35,795 bases of DNA from JAIRMO01 sp046533115 (GCF_046533115.1 NZ_JAJQRC010000032.1:1-35795); one strand, 5' to 3'. Counted from the stretch's first letter, positions 7,817 through 16,722 are shown. The notes: generated from the sequence alone by a model not told the origin. Numbers and translations are program-made.

Positions 7817-8614
7817 ATGATTATCATCGGTGAAAAGATAAACGGATCCATCCCTTCTATGGCAAAAGCCATTGCGGAGCGGAACGAGGATTACATCCGG
7901 GATTTGGCCAGGAAACAGGCGGATGCGGGAGCCGCCTATATCGATGTCTGCGCTTCCACTGCGGCGGATGTTGAACTTGATACGTTGAAGTGGTTAATCG
8001 GTCTGGTGCAGGAAGCGACGGACAAACCCATTGCCATTGACAGCCCCAGCGCCAAGGTTTGCGCCGAGGCGATAAAGTTCTGTAACAAACCGGGGATGGT
8101 GAATTCCGTTTCCATGGAAGGGGATAAGGTGGAACAGATATTTCCGATCATAGCCGATACCCCGTGGAAGTGCATCGCTCTGCTGAGCGATGATACCGGG
8201 CTCCCCAAGACAGCGGAGAAGCGGCTTGAGGTCTTTGACGCGCTGATGAAGAAGGTCGCCCAGTACCGGATAGCCCCGGAGCGGCTCTATATCGATCCCC
8301 TGGTAGAGATGCTCTGCACTTCCGAAGACGGGATCGCCAAGATCACCGTCACGATGAAAAAGATCAAGGAGCTTTATCCTACGATACACCTCACCGGGGG
8401 AGCCAGCAATATTTCCTTTAATCTGCCCGCCCGGAAATACATCAACCGGGGCTTCATCATCCTGGCGATGAACGCGGGGATGGACAGTGCCATACTGGAT
8501 CCCCTGAACAAGGATATGATGGGATTGATTTACGCAACCGAAGCGCTCCTGGGTCAGGATGAATTGTGCATAGAATATATCGGCGCATTCAGAGAAGGGA
8601 TATTTGGAAATTAG
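7817..8614 (+). CDS. Methyltetrahydrofolate:corrinoid protein methyltransferase (MtrH/AcsE-like, methyltransferase II)
   Basis: 265 residues, a pterin-binding TIM barrel of the AcsE/MeTr type that moves a methyl group between a methylcorrinoid protein and tetrahydrofolate. Seen motifs: GEKING at 5-10, IDVCAST at 42-48, AIDSPSA at 73-79, NSVSME at 96-101, IDPLVEML at 159-166, GGASNIS at 194-200 (with the conserved pterin-contacting Asn198) and ILDPLNKDM at 226-234. I start at 7817, where AAGGA sits 8 bases upstream and the family N-terminus begins; an open frame from 7760 falls inside the leader hairpins. It has its own promoter and precedes the PocR/AraC gene by 57 bases. With the corrinoid protein and activator nearby it completes a demethylase-type pathway feeding the folate C1 pool. 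Confidence 0.9.
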   Translation: MIIIGEKINGSIPSMAKAIAERNEDYIRDLARKQADAGAAYIDVCASTAADVELDTLKWLIGLVQEATDKPIAIDSPSAKVCAEAIKFCNKPGMVNSVSMEGDKVEQIFPIIADTPWKCIALLSDDTGLPKTAEKRLEVFDALMKKVAQYRIAPERLYIDPLVEMLCTSEDGIAKITVTMKKIKELYPTIHLTGGASNISFNLPARKYINRGFIILAMNAGMDSAILDPLNKDMMGLIYATEALLGQDELCIEYIGAFREGIFGN

Positions 8615-8671
8615 CCGTTTAGCAGGGGAGCGTTGTCGTGAGGTCTGTATATAAGAAGGGTATTGAATTCT

Positions 8672-9985
8672 ATGGAGTTTGCCGCCGGAAAGGGCGGCGC
8701 TATGTTTATGTTAGAGAATCCTTCTCTCTCGGAAATTTTTGACCTCAAAGAACTCGGTAAACTTTTCCGCCATTTTTCCGTGGTAACGGGTCTGGATGTG
8801 GCGCTCTTTGATTTTGCGGGCCGTGAAATCCTGACCAACCGGAAAGAGGTTTCCGTCTGTCAGTCGGCTAAAAACTGCCGGAAGTGCCGGGAACACATAT
8901 CCTACGGCGGTCTCATGTCCCAGGAGCTGGGGGAGCCCTATATTTGTTCCTGCGGATGCGGCCTTATCATGTGTTTTTCTCCGGTAATGTTTGAAGAGCG
9001 CCTCTGCGGGATTATCGCCTGCGGGCCCGTACTGCTCTGGGATGCCGACGAGGTCGCGATAGCCGAATTTACCGAAAAAATCATGGATATGAATATTCAT
9101 ATCGATGTTGGGGAATTCTTCCGCTTAATTACCTCCTGTACTTGTGTCAACATGACCAGCGCCGCCCAGATTCTTTTCATCATGGCGAACAGCTTTTCCC
9201 GGGAACACAGCGTCTACCTGAATCAGCGGGCCAAGATTACGATGCAGCAGCAGCGTATCGCGGAACTCATGATGGATAGAAAAAGTATGCAGGGGTCTAA
9301 AAACAGCGAAAAAGCGTATCCCCGCGAACTGGAGAAGGAACTTATCGACGCGGTGCAATGCGGCAGCAGGGAAATGGCAAAGCGTATTCTTAATATGTTC
9401 TTGTGTGAAATTTTTACCTTTGCCGATGGTAATATGAATACTATCAAAGCCCGCATCTTTGAACTGGTGGCCTTCATTTCCCGGGCCGCCATTGGGGCAG
9501 GCGCCCCGGCTGAAAGCATTAACGGGACAATCAAAAAATCCTTCGGTTTGTTTAATGATGCTATTGACTTCGAAGAATTGTGCTGCCTCATCACCGAGGT
9601 AATGGAGAGTTTTATTACCTCGGTATTCATCGAAAAAAAGCAGAAACAGTACTCCGGACACCTCATCAAAGCAATGGACTACATCGGGCAGCACTATGCC
9701 GATGAAATAACCCTGCATACCGTAGCGGAAGCCGTATTTGTAAGCGAATTTTATCTAAGCCATCTGTTCCGCAAAGAGATGAATACCACCTTTTCCGAGT
9801 ATGTCTGCCGGGTCCGCATTAACAGGGCTAAAGCAATCCTGAAACGGGATTCCGACATCCGAATCCAGGAAATCGGAGGGACGGTAGGCTTTAATGATCC
9901 GAACTACTTTGCCAAATCTTTCAAAAAACTCATGGGGATAAGCCCCCGGGAGTATCAGGCTTCTTTTGTTGAAGATACCCCCTAA
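8672..9985 (+). CDS. PocR-domain AraC-family transcriptional regulator
   Basis: About 437 residues. The N-terminal PocR sensor (about 20-180) has a Cys cluster at 63, 69, 72, 92, 94, 96 and 101 (CQSAKNCRKC and CSCGCGLIMC), probably metal or redox binding. The C-terminal ~100 residues hold an AraC double helix-turn-helix: ITLHTVAEAVFVSEFYLSHLF and IQEIGGTVGFNDPNYFAKSF followed by GISPREYQ. PocR-type regulators commonly sit beside corrinoid-dependent methyltransferase genes, so this is a likely local activator. The start is uncertain: TTG 8663, ATG 8672 or ATG 8702, the last having AAAGGG 7 bases upstream and fitting the usual domain start. The gene converges on the RACE gene. Confidence 0.88.
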   Translation: MEFAAGKGGAMFMLENPSLSEIFDLKELGKLFRHFSVVTGLDVALFDFAGREILTNRKEVSVCQSAKNCRKCREHISYGGLMSQELGEPYICSCGCGLIMCFSPVMFEERLCGIIACGPVLLWDADEVAIAEFTEKIMDMNIHIDVGEFFRLITSCTCVNMTSAAQILFIMANSFSREHSVYLNQRAKITMQQQRIAELMMDRKSMQGSKNSEKAYPRELEKELIDAVQCGSREMAKRILNMFLCEIFTFADGNMNTIKARIFELVAFISRAAIGAGAPAESINGTIKKSFGLFNDAIDFEELCCLITEVMESFITSVFIEKKQKQYSGHLIKAMDYIGQHYADEITLHTVAEAVFVSEFYLSHLFRKEMNTTFSEYVCRVRINRAKAILKRDSDIRIQEIGGTVGFNDPNYFAKSFKKLMGISPREYQASFVEDTP

Positions 9986-10053
9986 GGACCCGCGCAGAAA
10001 CAGCTTCACCGGTCGTATTTCTTTAAATTTTTGCGATGGGGGATCGTCTTTCA

Positions 10054-11550
10054 TTACATTTCCGGAAACAACATATTTTCCGCAAACTCTTCCATGAAGG
10101 CGGGATCCGCCGTCAACTCAACCGTTACACTCTTGGTGATTATATCGTTACAGAGGGCCGGAAAAACGGGATCCGTGAGGCGCCGGGCCGCGCCTTCAAG
10201 GCTGGTGTTTCCGCAGACAGCGCTTCTGTCCCTGAAACAAGGGGGCAGGAGGCCGGTCCGGATCGCGCTGTCCAGGCTGATGTAAAAGCCGAGCCCCCCG
10301 GCGAGGTAAACTTGTTCTACCGCGTCAACCGTAAGCCCCGCGGCCTTGCAGAGTATCTTTATCCCGGAAATGATGGCGCTTTTGGCAAGCTGAAACTGCC
10401 TGACGTCTCCCCTGGTGATGGCTATCCCGTCCGTTATGGGGAAGGACGCTTCATCGCCGGTAAAGGCGCCGGTCTCGTCTATCACCCCTTCCTCCAGCAT
10501 GACGGCAATGGCGTCTACCAGGCCGGAGCCGCAGATCCCCACCGGGGGGCTTCCGCTTATGGTAGAAAAACAGAGGGAACCGTCCCGCTTTTCGATACGG
10601 TTTACCGCCCCGGCTATGCCGCCGGTTCCGCAGGAAATCCCCGCGCCTTCCAGGGCAGGACCCGCGGCGGTGGAACAGCAGAAAAGCTTTCCCTTATGGA
10701 AGAGGGCTATTTCACCGTTGGTACCTATATCGATGAGCAGGGATATTTTGTCTGCTTCCATCATGCCCGTGGCAGCGATTCCGGCGCTTATATCGGCGCC
10801 CACAAAGGCGGAAATCGAAGGCAGGAGAACCGCGGTTTCCACGGGGAGGGACAGGCTTGAACCGGGCAATTCCCTTGCTGCAAGGAAGACCGGCGTAAAG
10901 GGAACGGCTCCCAGGGGGGAAGGATCGGCGTTGACAAAGAGGTGGAGCATGGTCGTGTTTCCCGCCACGGCCAGGCATTCCTTTTTTTTCAGGTCCCAGG
11001 TATGCTCAAACCGGGAAAGCATATCCCGAACCTGGGAATTGATACGCCGGAAGAGTGCTTCGGTTTTCCCTTCCCGGGCGGCGCTTATACGGCTCATCAC
11101 ATCGGCGCCATAGATCCGCTGATCGTTCAGGGCGGAAAGGGTGTCAAGCGCTTCGCCGGTATCCAGGTCCAGGAGCCGGAGAAAAACCGTCGTGGTTCCT
11201 ATGTCCAGGGCAAACCCGGCGCGGCCTATGGTTTTTCCGGTAACCGGCGAAACATCCGCCGGATTATCCGCCGCTTCCCCGGCAAACAGGGCCTGGGGAA
11301 GATCTATCGTCAGATCCGATGAGGGATATACGGTACAAGCCCGCAGCCAACCGGCATCGGCGGACAAATCCTTTGTACCGCCGACCCGTTTAAAGCTGCC
11401 GCTCAGGATCCGTACCCGGCACTTTCCGCATCTCCCGTGTCCGCCGCAGGGGGCGTCCATGGATATTCCTCCCCGCCGCAGGGTGTCCAGGAGGGATTCG
11501 CCCTCTTCGGCCCGGTAGGATCCTTCCCTGCCTTCAATGCGGATGGTCAC
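10054..11550 (-). CDS. Reductive activator of corrinoid enzymes (RACE; 2Fe-2S ferredoxin + ASKHA ATPase, DUF4445)
   Basis: 498 residues. The N-terminal ferredoxin-like domain has ligands Cys35, Cys41, Cys44 and Cys72 (APCGGHGRCGKC, RAC). The C-terminal part is an actin-like ATP-binding domain with DIGTTT at 116-121 and a second LIDIGTNGEIAL phosphate motif. Such proteins use ATP to re-reduce Co(II) corrinoid to the active Co(I) state after accidental oxidation. I choose the GTG at 11550, which places the beta-grasp strand VTIRIEG at the N-terminus and follows the corrinoid gene stop by 10 bases. An ATG-initiated reading from 11643 would overlap that gene by about 80 bases with a non-homologous basic extension. 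It acts on the corrinoid protein encoded just upstream. Confidence 0.92.
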   Translation of the reverse strand: MTIRIEGREGSYRAEEGESLLDTLRRGGISMDAPCGGHGRCGKCRVRILSGSFKRVGGTKDLSADAGWLRACTVYPSSDLTIDLPQALFAGEAADNPADVSPVTGKTIGRAGFALDIGTTTVFLRLLDLDTGEALDTLSALNDQRIYGADVMSRISAAREGKTEALFRRINSQVRDMLSRFEHTWDLKKKECLAVAGNTTMLHLFVNADPSPLGAVPFTPVFLAARELPGSSLSLPVETAVLLPSISAFVGADISAGIAATGMMEADKISLLIDIGTNGEIALFHKGKLFCCSTAAGPALEGAGISCGTGGIAGAVNRIEKRDGSLCFSTISGSPPVGICGSGLVDAIAVMLEEGVIDETGAFTGDEASFPITDGIAITRGDVRQFQLAKSAIISGIKILCKAAGLTVDAVEQVYLAGGLGFYISLDSAIRTGLLPPCFRDRSAVCGNTSLEGAARRLTDPVFPALCNDIITKSVTVELTADPAFMEEFAENMLFPEM

Positions 11551-11560
11551 GTCCGGTTTC

Positions 11561-12208
11561 TCAATTACCGTAGAACTGCCTGCATACCTCGGCTGCGGTG
11601 CCCGCATCCGGCGAGTAGGCGTCGGCGCCGATTTCGTCCGCAAAGCTCTGGGTCACCGGAGCGCCGCCTACCATGATCTTTATGCGATCCCGCAGTCCCG
11701 CGTTCTTAATGGCGTCAATGACATCTTTTTGGGCCATCATCGTGGTCGTAAGCAGGGCGGACAGACAGAGGACCTTGGCGTCGGAGTTCTTTATCGCTTC
11801 AATCACCTTTTCTTCGCTGCAGTCTATCCCCAGATCCTCAACCTCAATACCGTTTCCCTCGATCATCATCTTTACCAGGTTTTTCCCAATATCATGGAGG
11901 TCGCCCTTCACCGTACAGATAATTGCTTTTCCTATGGGTTCAATGCCGGCTTTCTGCAGGGCCGGTTTGAGCGCCGCCGAAGCATGGTTCATAGCCCTGG
12001 CGGCTACCAAAACTTCGGGGACAAAGACCTCGTTCCGTTTGAACTTCCCGCCTATGATGCCCATGCCGGTGATGAGCCCCTTGTCCAAGATTTCCTGGGC
12101 CGGCGCCCCATCATCCAAAGCCTTTTGAACCGCAATAACAATGTCTTTTGATTTTCCCTTTTGCAGCAGACTGGAAATTTCCTCATAGTGGGCTGAAAAA
12201 TCGCTCAT
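11561..12208 (-). CDS. Corrinoid (methyl-carrier) protein, MtbC/MtaC-like
   Basis: 215 residues, the usual length of the small methyltransferase corrinoid proteins. An N-terminal four-helix cap domain (about 5-88) has the typical KRNEVFVPEVLVAARAM segment. A Rossmann B12-binding domain follows, with KGDLHDIGKN at 101-110 giving the D-x-H-x-x-G cobalt-ligand motif (Asp103, His105, Gly108), then SALLTTTM and GGAPVT cobalamin-tail contacts. GGAGG lies 5 bases before the ATG. It is the methyl shuttle between the URO-D-type methyltransferases I and the MtrH-like methyltransferase II. It is followed at 10 bases by its RACE activator and preceded by a perfect 18-bp palindrome that is probably an operator. 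Cytoplasmic. Confidence 0.94.
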   Translation of the reverse strand: MSDFSAHYEEISSLLQKGKSKDIVIAVQKALDDGAPAQEILDKGLITGMGIIGGKFKRNEVFVPEVLVAARAMNHASAALKPALQKAGIEPIGKAIICTVKGDLHDIGKNLVKMMIEGNGIEVEDLGIDCSEEKVIEAIKNSDAKVLCLSALLTTTMMAQKDVIDAIKNAGLRDRIKIMVGGAPVTQSFADEIGADAYSPDAGTAAEVCRQFYGN

Positions 12209-12240
12209 GCTTTCCTCCTTGATTAAACGGCATTCTTACC

Positions 12241-12258
12241 ACCGTATTATAATACGGT
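12241..12258. promoter_or_regulatory. Perfect 18-bp palindrome upstream of the corrinoid protein gene
   Basis: ACCGTATTATAATACGGT is an exact inverted repeat 33 bases before the corrinoid ATG and contains TATAAT on both strands. A TATAAG lies immediately upstream on the minus strand (12260-12265), so the palindrome overlaps or directly follows the likely promoter, as expected of a repressor operator. It differs from the LacI operators elsewhere in the window. The remaining 12259-12381 interval is AT-rich with no gene. Confidence 0.55.
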
Positions 12259-12381
12259 CTTATAGTATATGCTATGATTTGTCTACGGGCATTAAAAAAT
12301 TTGCCGAAAAATAGTAATTATTTGCACTATCAAACAGCGGAATTTCGCAAATTAATCCGGGCCGTTCTAAAGCGATGAAAT

Positions 12382-12906
12382 TTAATCATTAAAGAGGAGC
12401 ATGGAAAAATAGGTGACCGTATTGGGACCGTTATTGTACTTCAGATGAGCGGACCGGCTTAAATCGGTCACGTTGATCCCCGCCGCTTCCACGGCGGAAA
12501 TCGCCCGGTCAGGGAAGCGGCAGGGTTCAGGATAGGCGCAGGGGTCACAGACCTTGCAGCCCCCGGCGCCGTAAACGGGAAAAGCGCCGAATTGTTCCCG
12601 CATGTCCGCGGTAAGGCGGTTGTGCATTTTATGGGCCAGCTCCATTCCTTCAATATCAAAGGAATCTTCAAGATCGAATTTTGTGGTAAAAACCAGGGCA
12701 TACTTCCAGCGAAGGATCTTTTCCCGCTGTTCTTCCAGGGTTCCTATGGCCGGGGGACAGGTCCAGCATTTGTTGTAGTTGCCGCAGACATTGGCCGCAC
12801 ATGCCTTATACAGTTCCGGCGAAAAGACAAGGGCGGAAGTCTCCATCAGCCCAATTTCATGGGCGCGCCCCGCCAGGGCCGCCCGAAGCATGGTTTCTGT
12901 TTTCAT
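12382..12906 (-). CDS. DUF2284 cysteine-rich metal-binding protein
   Basis: 174 residues. Two Cys clusters are seen: Cys36, Cys41, Cys47, Cys50 (CAANVCGNYNKCWTCPP) and Cys117, Cys120, Cys123, Cys129 (GGCKVCDPCAYPEPC), each suited to an iron-sulphur or zinc site. This matches DUF2284, a family of unknown biochemical function often found near corrinoid methyltransferases. It lies 45 bases after URO-D 1 in the same direction, so the two are probably co-transcribed. A role in electron delivery or corrinoid activation is possible but not shown. The nearest GGAGG is unusually far (about 18 bases) from the ATG, and no alternative in-frame start exists between them. Confidence 0.82.
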   Translation of the reverse strand: MKTETMLRAALAGRAHEIGLMETSALVFSPELYKACAANVCGNYNKCWTCPPAIGTLEEQREKILRWKYALVFTTKFDLEDSFDIEGMELAHKMHNRLTADMREQFGAFPVYGAGGCKVCDPCAYPEPCRFPDRAISAVEAAGINVTDLSRSAHLKYNNGPNTVTYFSMLLFND

Positions 12907-12951
12907 ACCCTGTTTTTCTGCTTTCCTCCTTCACCGGAATCTACCGTATCT

Positions 12952-14223
12952 TTAGGAACCTACGACCTTCATGGCAATATCGTTCACCTGTTTTAGCCGC
13001 AGGGGATCATAGCGTACCGTACTGATGTCCTTAAAGGCGAATTCCAGGGGCGAACCGGTACGCTTGCAGAGTTCAAGGGTGCGTTCCAGGTCTTCACGGA
13101 CCATATCGCCGTTAAAAACGGTGCCGGCAAGAAAAGCGGGATTCGGCTTATTGGAAGCCACATAAGCGCTGCCTATTTGCTCCGCCATCTTTTCGCGGTT
13201 CGCCCAGGGGCTTATGGAAATTTTACGGACATGGGGGATACGCTTAACCGCGTCCATTTTAAGCTCCAGGGGATCACAACAGCCATAATACACCAGACCG
13301 AAGCGCTTGAACAGGGGCATAAGGTGTTCTATTTCATATTCCTCGTACATGTCGGGGGATACGGTGCCAAGGGCCTGGGCCATGGCGTACATCCATACGT
13401 CCTGGGTACGGGGCTTTTCCGGGTCAAAGCCCGGTGCGGGGAGCTCGTCGGTCCAGGCGCCGGTCGTGTGAATGAGGTTCTCGCCGGCGTAGATGAGCCC
13501 CTGCTCCTCAAGCTGATCGAGCATCACCATATAGCCCTCCACCACCCGCTGCACCAGGGCGTGCATCATTTCGGGCTCGTCAATAATGCCGTAAAGGATG
13601 CCCTCCACGCTCATCCACATGGCGATGGGGTCCCAGACCGAAAGGTAATGATCAAACCAGCCTTCCTGCCGCAGTGGCAGGATGCCGTCGAAAAGCCAGG
13701 CAGCCCTATCCATCCGCCGCCTGGTTTCCGCCTGGTCATGGACTATCACCGGCATCTGTATCTTTTCCACATCCTCGATAGTCTTGAATTGATTTTCATA
13801 ATTGTGGCTCACAACGTCGTTGGCTTTGTCTGTAGCCAGGGTCTGTTCCTTAATGACCACGCCGAATATGCGGTTCATCACCGCCAGGGGATCCTGGTTA
13901 AAGGGCTCTATCGCCATAGGCACCCTGATATAGGGTTCAACCACCATATCCACCGGAAAATAGTCCCACTGCAAAAGGATCCTTCTGAATTTCTCCTCAT
14001 AGGCGCGGCATTCCGCATCTTCGCACGCAAGATCGAGCTTGCCTTCGATATTCATTTCGTTCCAGCAGACCTGATCTATGGTGACCATTGGCCGTTCGGG
14101 TTTAAGCCCGTTAAGGGCCCGCCAGAGCCGCTTCTTCTCTTCCTGGACAGGCAGGGCCGCTATTTCCGCGATTCTCTCCACCAGTTTCCGTAATACATCG
14201 CGATCATGTTCCAAATTATTCAT
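12952..14223 (-). CDS. URO-D superfamily methyltransferase I candidate (URO-D 1)
   Basis: 423 residues of the uroporphyrinogen-decarboxylase-like TIM-barrel superfamily, the fold used by MtaA/MtbA and by acetogen O-demethylase methyltransferases. The expected zinc-ligand strand reads YYGCCDPLEL (Cys315, Cys316), with Tyr/Gly where others have His-x-Cys, followed by RKISISPWA. Another Cys is at 386. An N-terminal extension of about 30 helical residues precedes the barrel. It does not look like haem-pathway HemE: it lacks the RQAGRY motif. Promoter TTGACG-18-TATAAT and the LacI-type palindrome lie upstream. AGAGG precedes the ATG by 7 bases. Probably forms an operon with the DUF2284 gene. The methyl donor is unknown. 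Confidence 0.82.
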   Translation of the reverse strand: MNNLEHDRDVLRKLVERIAEIAALPVQEEKKRLWRALNGLKPERPMVTIDQVCWNEMNIEGKLDLACEDAECRAYEEKFRRILLQWDYFPVDMVVEPYIRVPMAIEPFNQDPLAVMNRIFGVVIKEQTLATDKANDVVSHNYENQFKTIEDVEKIQMPVIVHDQAETRRRMDRAAWLFDGILPLRQEGWFDHYLSVWDPIAMWMSVEGILYGIIDEPEMMHALVQRVVEGYMVMLDQLEEQGLIYAGENLIHTTGAWTDELPAPGFDPEKPRTQDVWMYAMAQALGTVSPDMYEEYEIEHLMPLFKRFGLVYYGCCDPLELKMDAVKRIPHVRKISISPWANREKMAEQIGSAYVASNKPNPAFLAGTVFNGDMVREDLERTLELCKRTGSPLEFAFKDISTVRYDPLRLKQVNDIAMKVVGS

Positions 14224-14272
14224 ATTAAGCCTCTTTCTTGCATGTTTCTGCAGGGCGTATACTTGGTACTTT

Positions 14273-14347
14273 ATTATAGAGGACGTTTAAAATTTCCGTC
14301 AACAAATTGATTTAATAACGGGGCCTTAAATATCTAAACGTTTAGAT
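14273..14347 (-). promoter_or_regulatory. URO-D 1 promoter with upstream LacI-type operator
   Basis: Read on the minus strand: palindrome ATCTAAACGTTTAGAT (14332-14347), 29 bases, TTGACG (14297-14302), 18 bases, TATAAT (14273-14278). Predicted transcription start is near 14266, which puts the operator centre at about -73. The same arrangement recurs before URO-D 2 and URO-D 3. Confidence 0.75.
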
Positions 14348-14365
14348 TAACCGGAACCCTTCCCC

Positions 14366-16636
14366 TTAGTTGTTTCCCCGGAAGTGTCCGTAAACGGTCA
14401 TAAGATCGGTAAGCTCCGTGTCTATAGCTTTGAGGCAGCTTACCACATCTTCGCCTTCAAACATCAGTTTGGTGTAGTGATAGATAACTTCCTCTGTTTT
14501 GTACCAGGGGATAATGATAGCGTTCTTTTTGTTGCCGCTGTCCCGTTTCCGTGCATATTTATAATTGTCCAGGGCGATCTGCATCCAGGGGTAAAGCTTG
14601 AGGAGTTCGTTATTCTCGAAGGAATGGATGGACGAAGACTGGCCATTCAGGATGGTGAGATAATAGCTTACGTCTTTCCGGTAAAGCCATTTGAAAAACT
14701 GCCAGGCCCTGTCTTTGTTCCGCGAAAGGGCGTTGATCCCTAAATTCCAGCCTATGGAAATAGGACATCTTCCGGGAATAAATGAAAAGCCCAGCTTGCC
14801 GAAAATATCCCCGTTAATGGCGTCCATGATCTTTGCCGCATATTCGGTATAGGTGATGATCATGGCGGTCTTGCCGGTGTAAAAATCCCGTACCACGTCA
14901 AGGTTGCCGGTTGAAAGAATGGGTTCCGGGGTGTAATGCTGCAAATCCAGCAGGTTGTTAAAGGCGAGGCAACAGTTTTCCGTATTGAACTGGGGGAGCC
15001 CGTTTCCGGTGAAACAGCGGCCGCCAAAGCCCCAAATACGGCTGTAGATTTCCGGGCAGAGTTCATTGGGGATGGTACCGGCGCAGCTTGCCCCGAATTC
15101 CACCGGGGAGGATTGATTGAAACGCCGGGTAAAGAAACGGGCCGCGGCGTTAAATTCGGGCCAGGTTCTGGGGGGCCTGAGTTTTGTTTTATAGATTGTA
15201 TAATAGTCCTTTGATAGTATGGGATCCTCAAAAAGATCGCTACGGTAGAACAGGAGCTGGGCGCCGGCGGTAAAGGGGACGCTGTAATAACGATCCCGGT
15301 ACCGCGAATTTTTTAGGGTTTCAGGGATAATGGAATTGAAGAACCAGCGGTCGGCGGTGAGGAGGCTGGTGAGATCATCAAGAATACGGTTCTGGACCAG
15401 GTAATTGAGCCAGGGAATATCGAACATGTATACGTCATTGCCGGGATCATTGGATTGGGCGTCTTCGATGATACGTTCCAGAAGCCGGTCTTGACCTGCG
15501 GTTTTAAAAATCAGGGAAATACCGCAGTCGTTCCTGAATTTCCGGGCCAGAATCTCCATGGGGTCCGTTGCAAAGGGGCTGTCCAAAATCAGCAGCCTGA
15601 GCTCAGGGACTTTTCCCGGCCCGGCGTCCCTTCCGGTCCGCCGGTATTTTGGTATACCAAGGCCCGATTTAAGGATATTATCGTCCAGGATAAGCTTTTC
15701 GGGTTTTTCGGAGGTACCGTCTATGTTCCGCAGAAGCAGCGAAGCGGCGCCGGCCCCCAAATTAAAAGCAGGCCGCGAGGTATGGAGTACCTGGGGAAGA
15801 TAGCGGGTGTCCATCCAGGTCTCCTCGGAAAAGGCGATAACCGGACTGTCCTTGAGGGATATTCCCAGAACCCTGGCCGCTTCCATGATGCCGTAGACTA
15901 TGTTTCCCGATGTGGCAATGAGGGCGTCGGGATTCGGCGTATGGTAGAGTTCGGTCAGGGCGACGCGGAAGGCGTCTTCCTTGGTCATGTTGGTATAGCA
16001 TATCCGTCCCATTATTTTTTCGGCGGCGCATATTTCCCGGAAGGCGTCGGCGCAGTCGCTTTCACCGGAGATTTCCGGGTTCCCGCAAAAGAGGAGGATC
16101 CGCCGGTAATGCTTTTTTTCCAGTTCCTCCACCAGAAAAATAATGGTCCTCCTGTTGGATATTCCCACAAAGTTTATGTTCCCGATTCGAGGCTGGCGTT
16201 CAACGAACACGATGGGGATAGTATAGGAGAGGAGCTTCCTGATGTAAGATGTATCGTTGGAAAGACAACTTATCAGGATGATTCCGGCGAAATTCCTGGA
16301 GATAAAGTCTTCAATTATTTCGGTCTCCACCATGGGCTGGTTGTTTGAAAAGCCGATTATCGCGAAATACTGGTTTTTCTGGATTACCGAGGTGATGCCC
16401 TTGAAAATTTCGCTGTGATACAGATCGTCAATGCTGGTAAGAAGCACTCCTATGTCCCGGCTGGTATGATTCTTGAGCCTTCGGGCGCTTTCGTTGGGGA
16501 TATAATTGAGCTTTTCAATGGCCGCCTTAACCTTTACCCGGGTGGAATGGGACACGTTCTTCTTTCCGCTCAGGGTACAGGAAACGGTAGCTATACTGAC
16601 CCCCGCAAGTTCCGCCACATCCTTTATGGTTGCCAT
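14366..16636 (-). CDS. LacI-family regulator fused to an extracellular-type solute-binding domain
   Basis: 756 residues, about twice the length of a normal LacI protein. Residues 1-55 are the LacI helix-turn-helix and hinge (ATIKDVAELAGVSIATVSCTL, LNYIPNESARRL). Residues 60-330 are the periplasmic-binding-like effector domain. After a short Gly/Pro linker (331-345), residues 346-735 resemble a family 1 ABC solute-binding protein: DVYMFDIPWLNYL, ADRWFFNSIIPETL, YYSVPFTAGAQLLFYRSDLF, TWPEFNAAARFF and the helical C-lobe. There is no signal peptide, so both ligand domains are cytoplasmic. The ATG has GAGG 5 bases upstream, and the operator palindrome ends 13 bases before it, indicating autoregulation. 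It probably controls the three URO-D promoters carrying the same palindrome. Confidence 0.88.
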   Translation of the reverse strand: MATIKDVAELAGVSIATVSCTLSGKKNVSHSTRVKVKAAIEKLNYIPNESARRLKNHTSRDIGVLLTSIDDLYHSEIFKGITSVIQKNQYFAIIGFSNNQPMVETEIIEDFISRNFAGIILISCLSNDTSYIRKLLSYTIPIVFVERQPRIGNINFVGISNRRTIIFLVEELEKKHYRRILLFCGNPEISGESDCADAFREICAAEKIMGRICYTNMTKEDAFRVALTELYHTPNPDALIATSGNIVYGIMEAARVLGISLKDSPVIAFSEETWMDTRYLPQVLHTSRPAFNLGAGAASLLLRNIDGTSEKPEKLILDDNILKSGLGIPKYRRTGRDAGPGKVPELRLLILDSPFATDPMEILARKFRNDCGISLIFKTAGQDRLLERIIEDAQSNDPGNDVYMFDIPWLNYLVQNRILDDLTSLLTADRWFFNSIIPETLKNSRYRDRYYSVPFTAGAQLLFYRSDLFEDPILSKDYYTIYKTKLRPPRTWPEFNAAARFFTRRFNQSSPVEFGASCAGTIPNELCPEIYSRIWGFGGRCFTGNGLPQFNTENCCLAFNNLLDLQHYTPEPILSTGNLDVVRDFYTGKTAMIITYTEYAAKIMDAINGDIFGKLGFSFIPGRCPISIGWNLGINALSRNKDRAWQFFKWLYRKDVSYYLTILNGQSSSIHSFENNELLKLYPWMQIALDNYKYARKRDSGNKKNAIIIPWYKTEEVIYHYTKLMFEGEDVVSCLKAIDTELTDLMTVYGHFRGNN

Positions 16637-16648
16637 ATAGACCTCGCA

Positions 16649-16722
16649 ATCTAAACGTTTAGATTTATCTTCGGAAAAAAAGAAGAATTAATTTGACCGT
16701 CTAATTATATCGATTGTACACT
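16649..16722 (+). promoter_or_regulatory. Shared operator and URO-D 2 promoter (divergent with the fusion regulator)
   Basis: Palindrome ATCTAAACGTTTAGAT at 16649-16664, then 28 bases, TTGACC (16693-16698), 18 bases and a weaker TACACT (16717-16722). Operator centre falls at about -72.5 from the predicted start. On the minus strand a TATAAT (16704-16709) may serve the regulator gene; for that transcript the operator lies downstream of the promoter, in a repressing position. The remaining leader to 16835 is GC-rich and shows no gene. Confidence 0.65.

Noticed and set aside
13177..14193. 338-codon plus-strand open frame
   Set aside because: It lies antisense to URO-D 1, whose protein is clearly of a known family; the antisense frame is His/Gly-rich and a product of GC-biased codons.
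15455..16348. 297-codon plus-strand open frame inside the LacI fusion gene
   Set aside because: Antisense shadow of a recognisable protein, no homology features.
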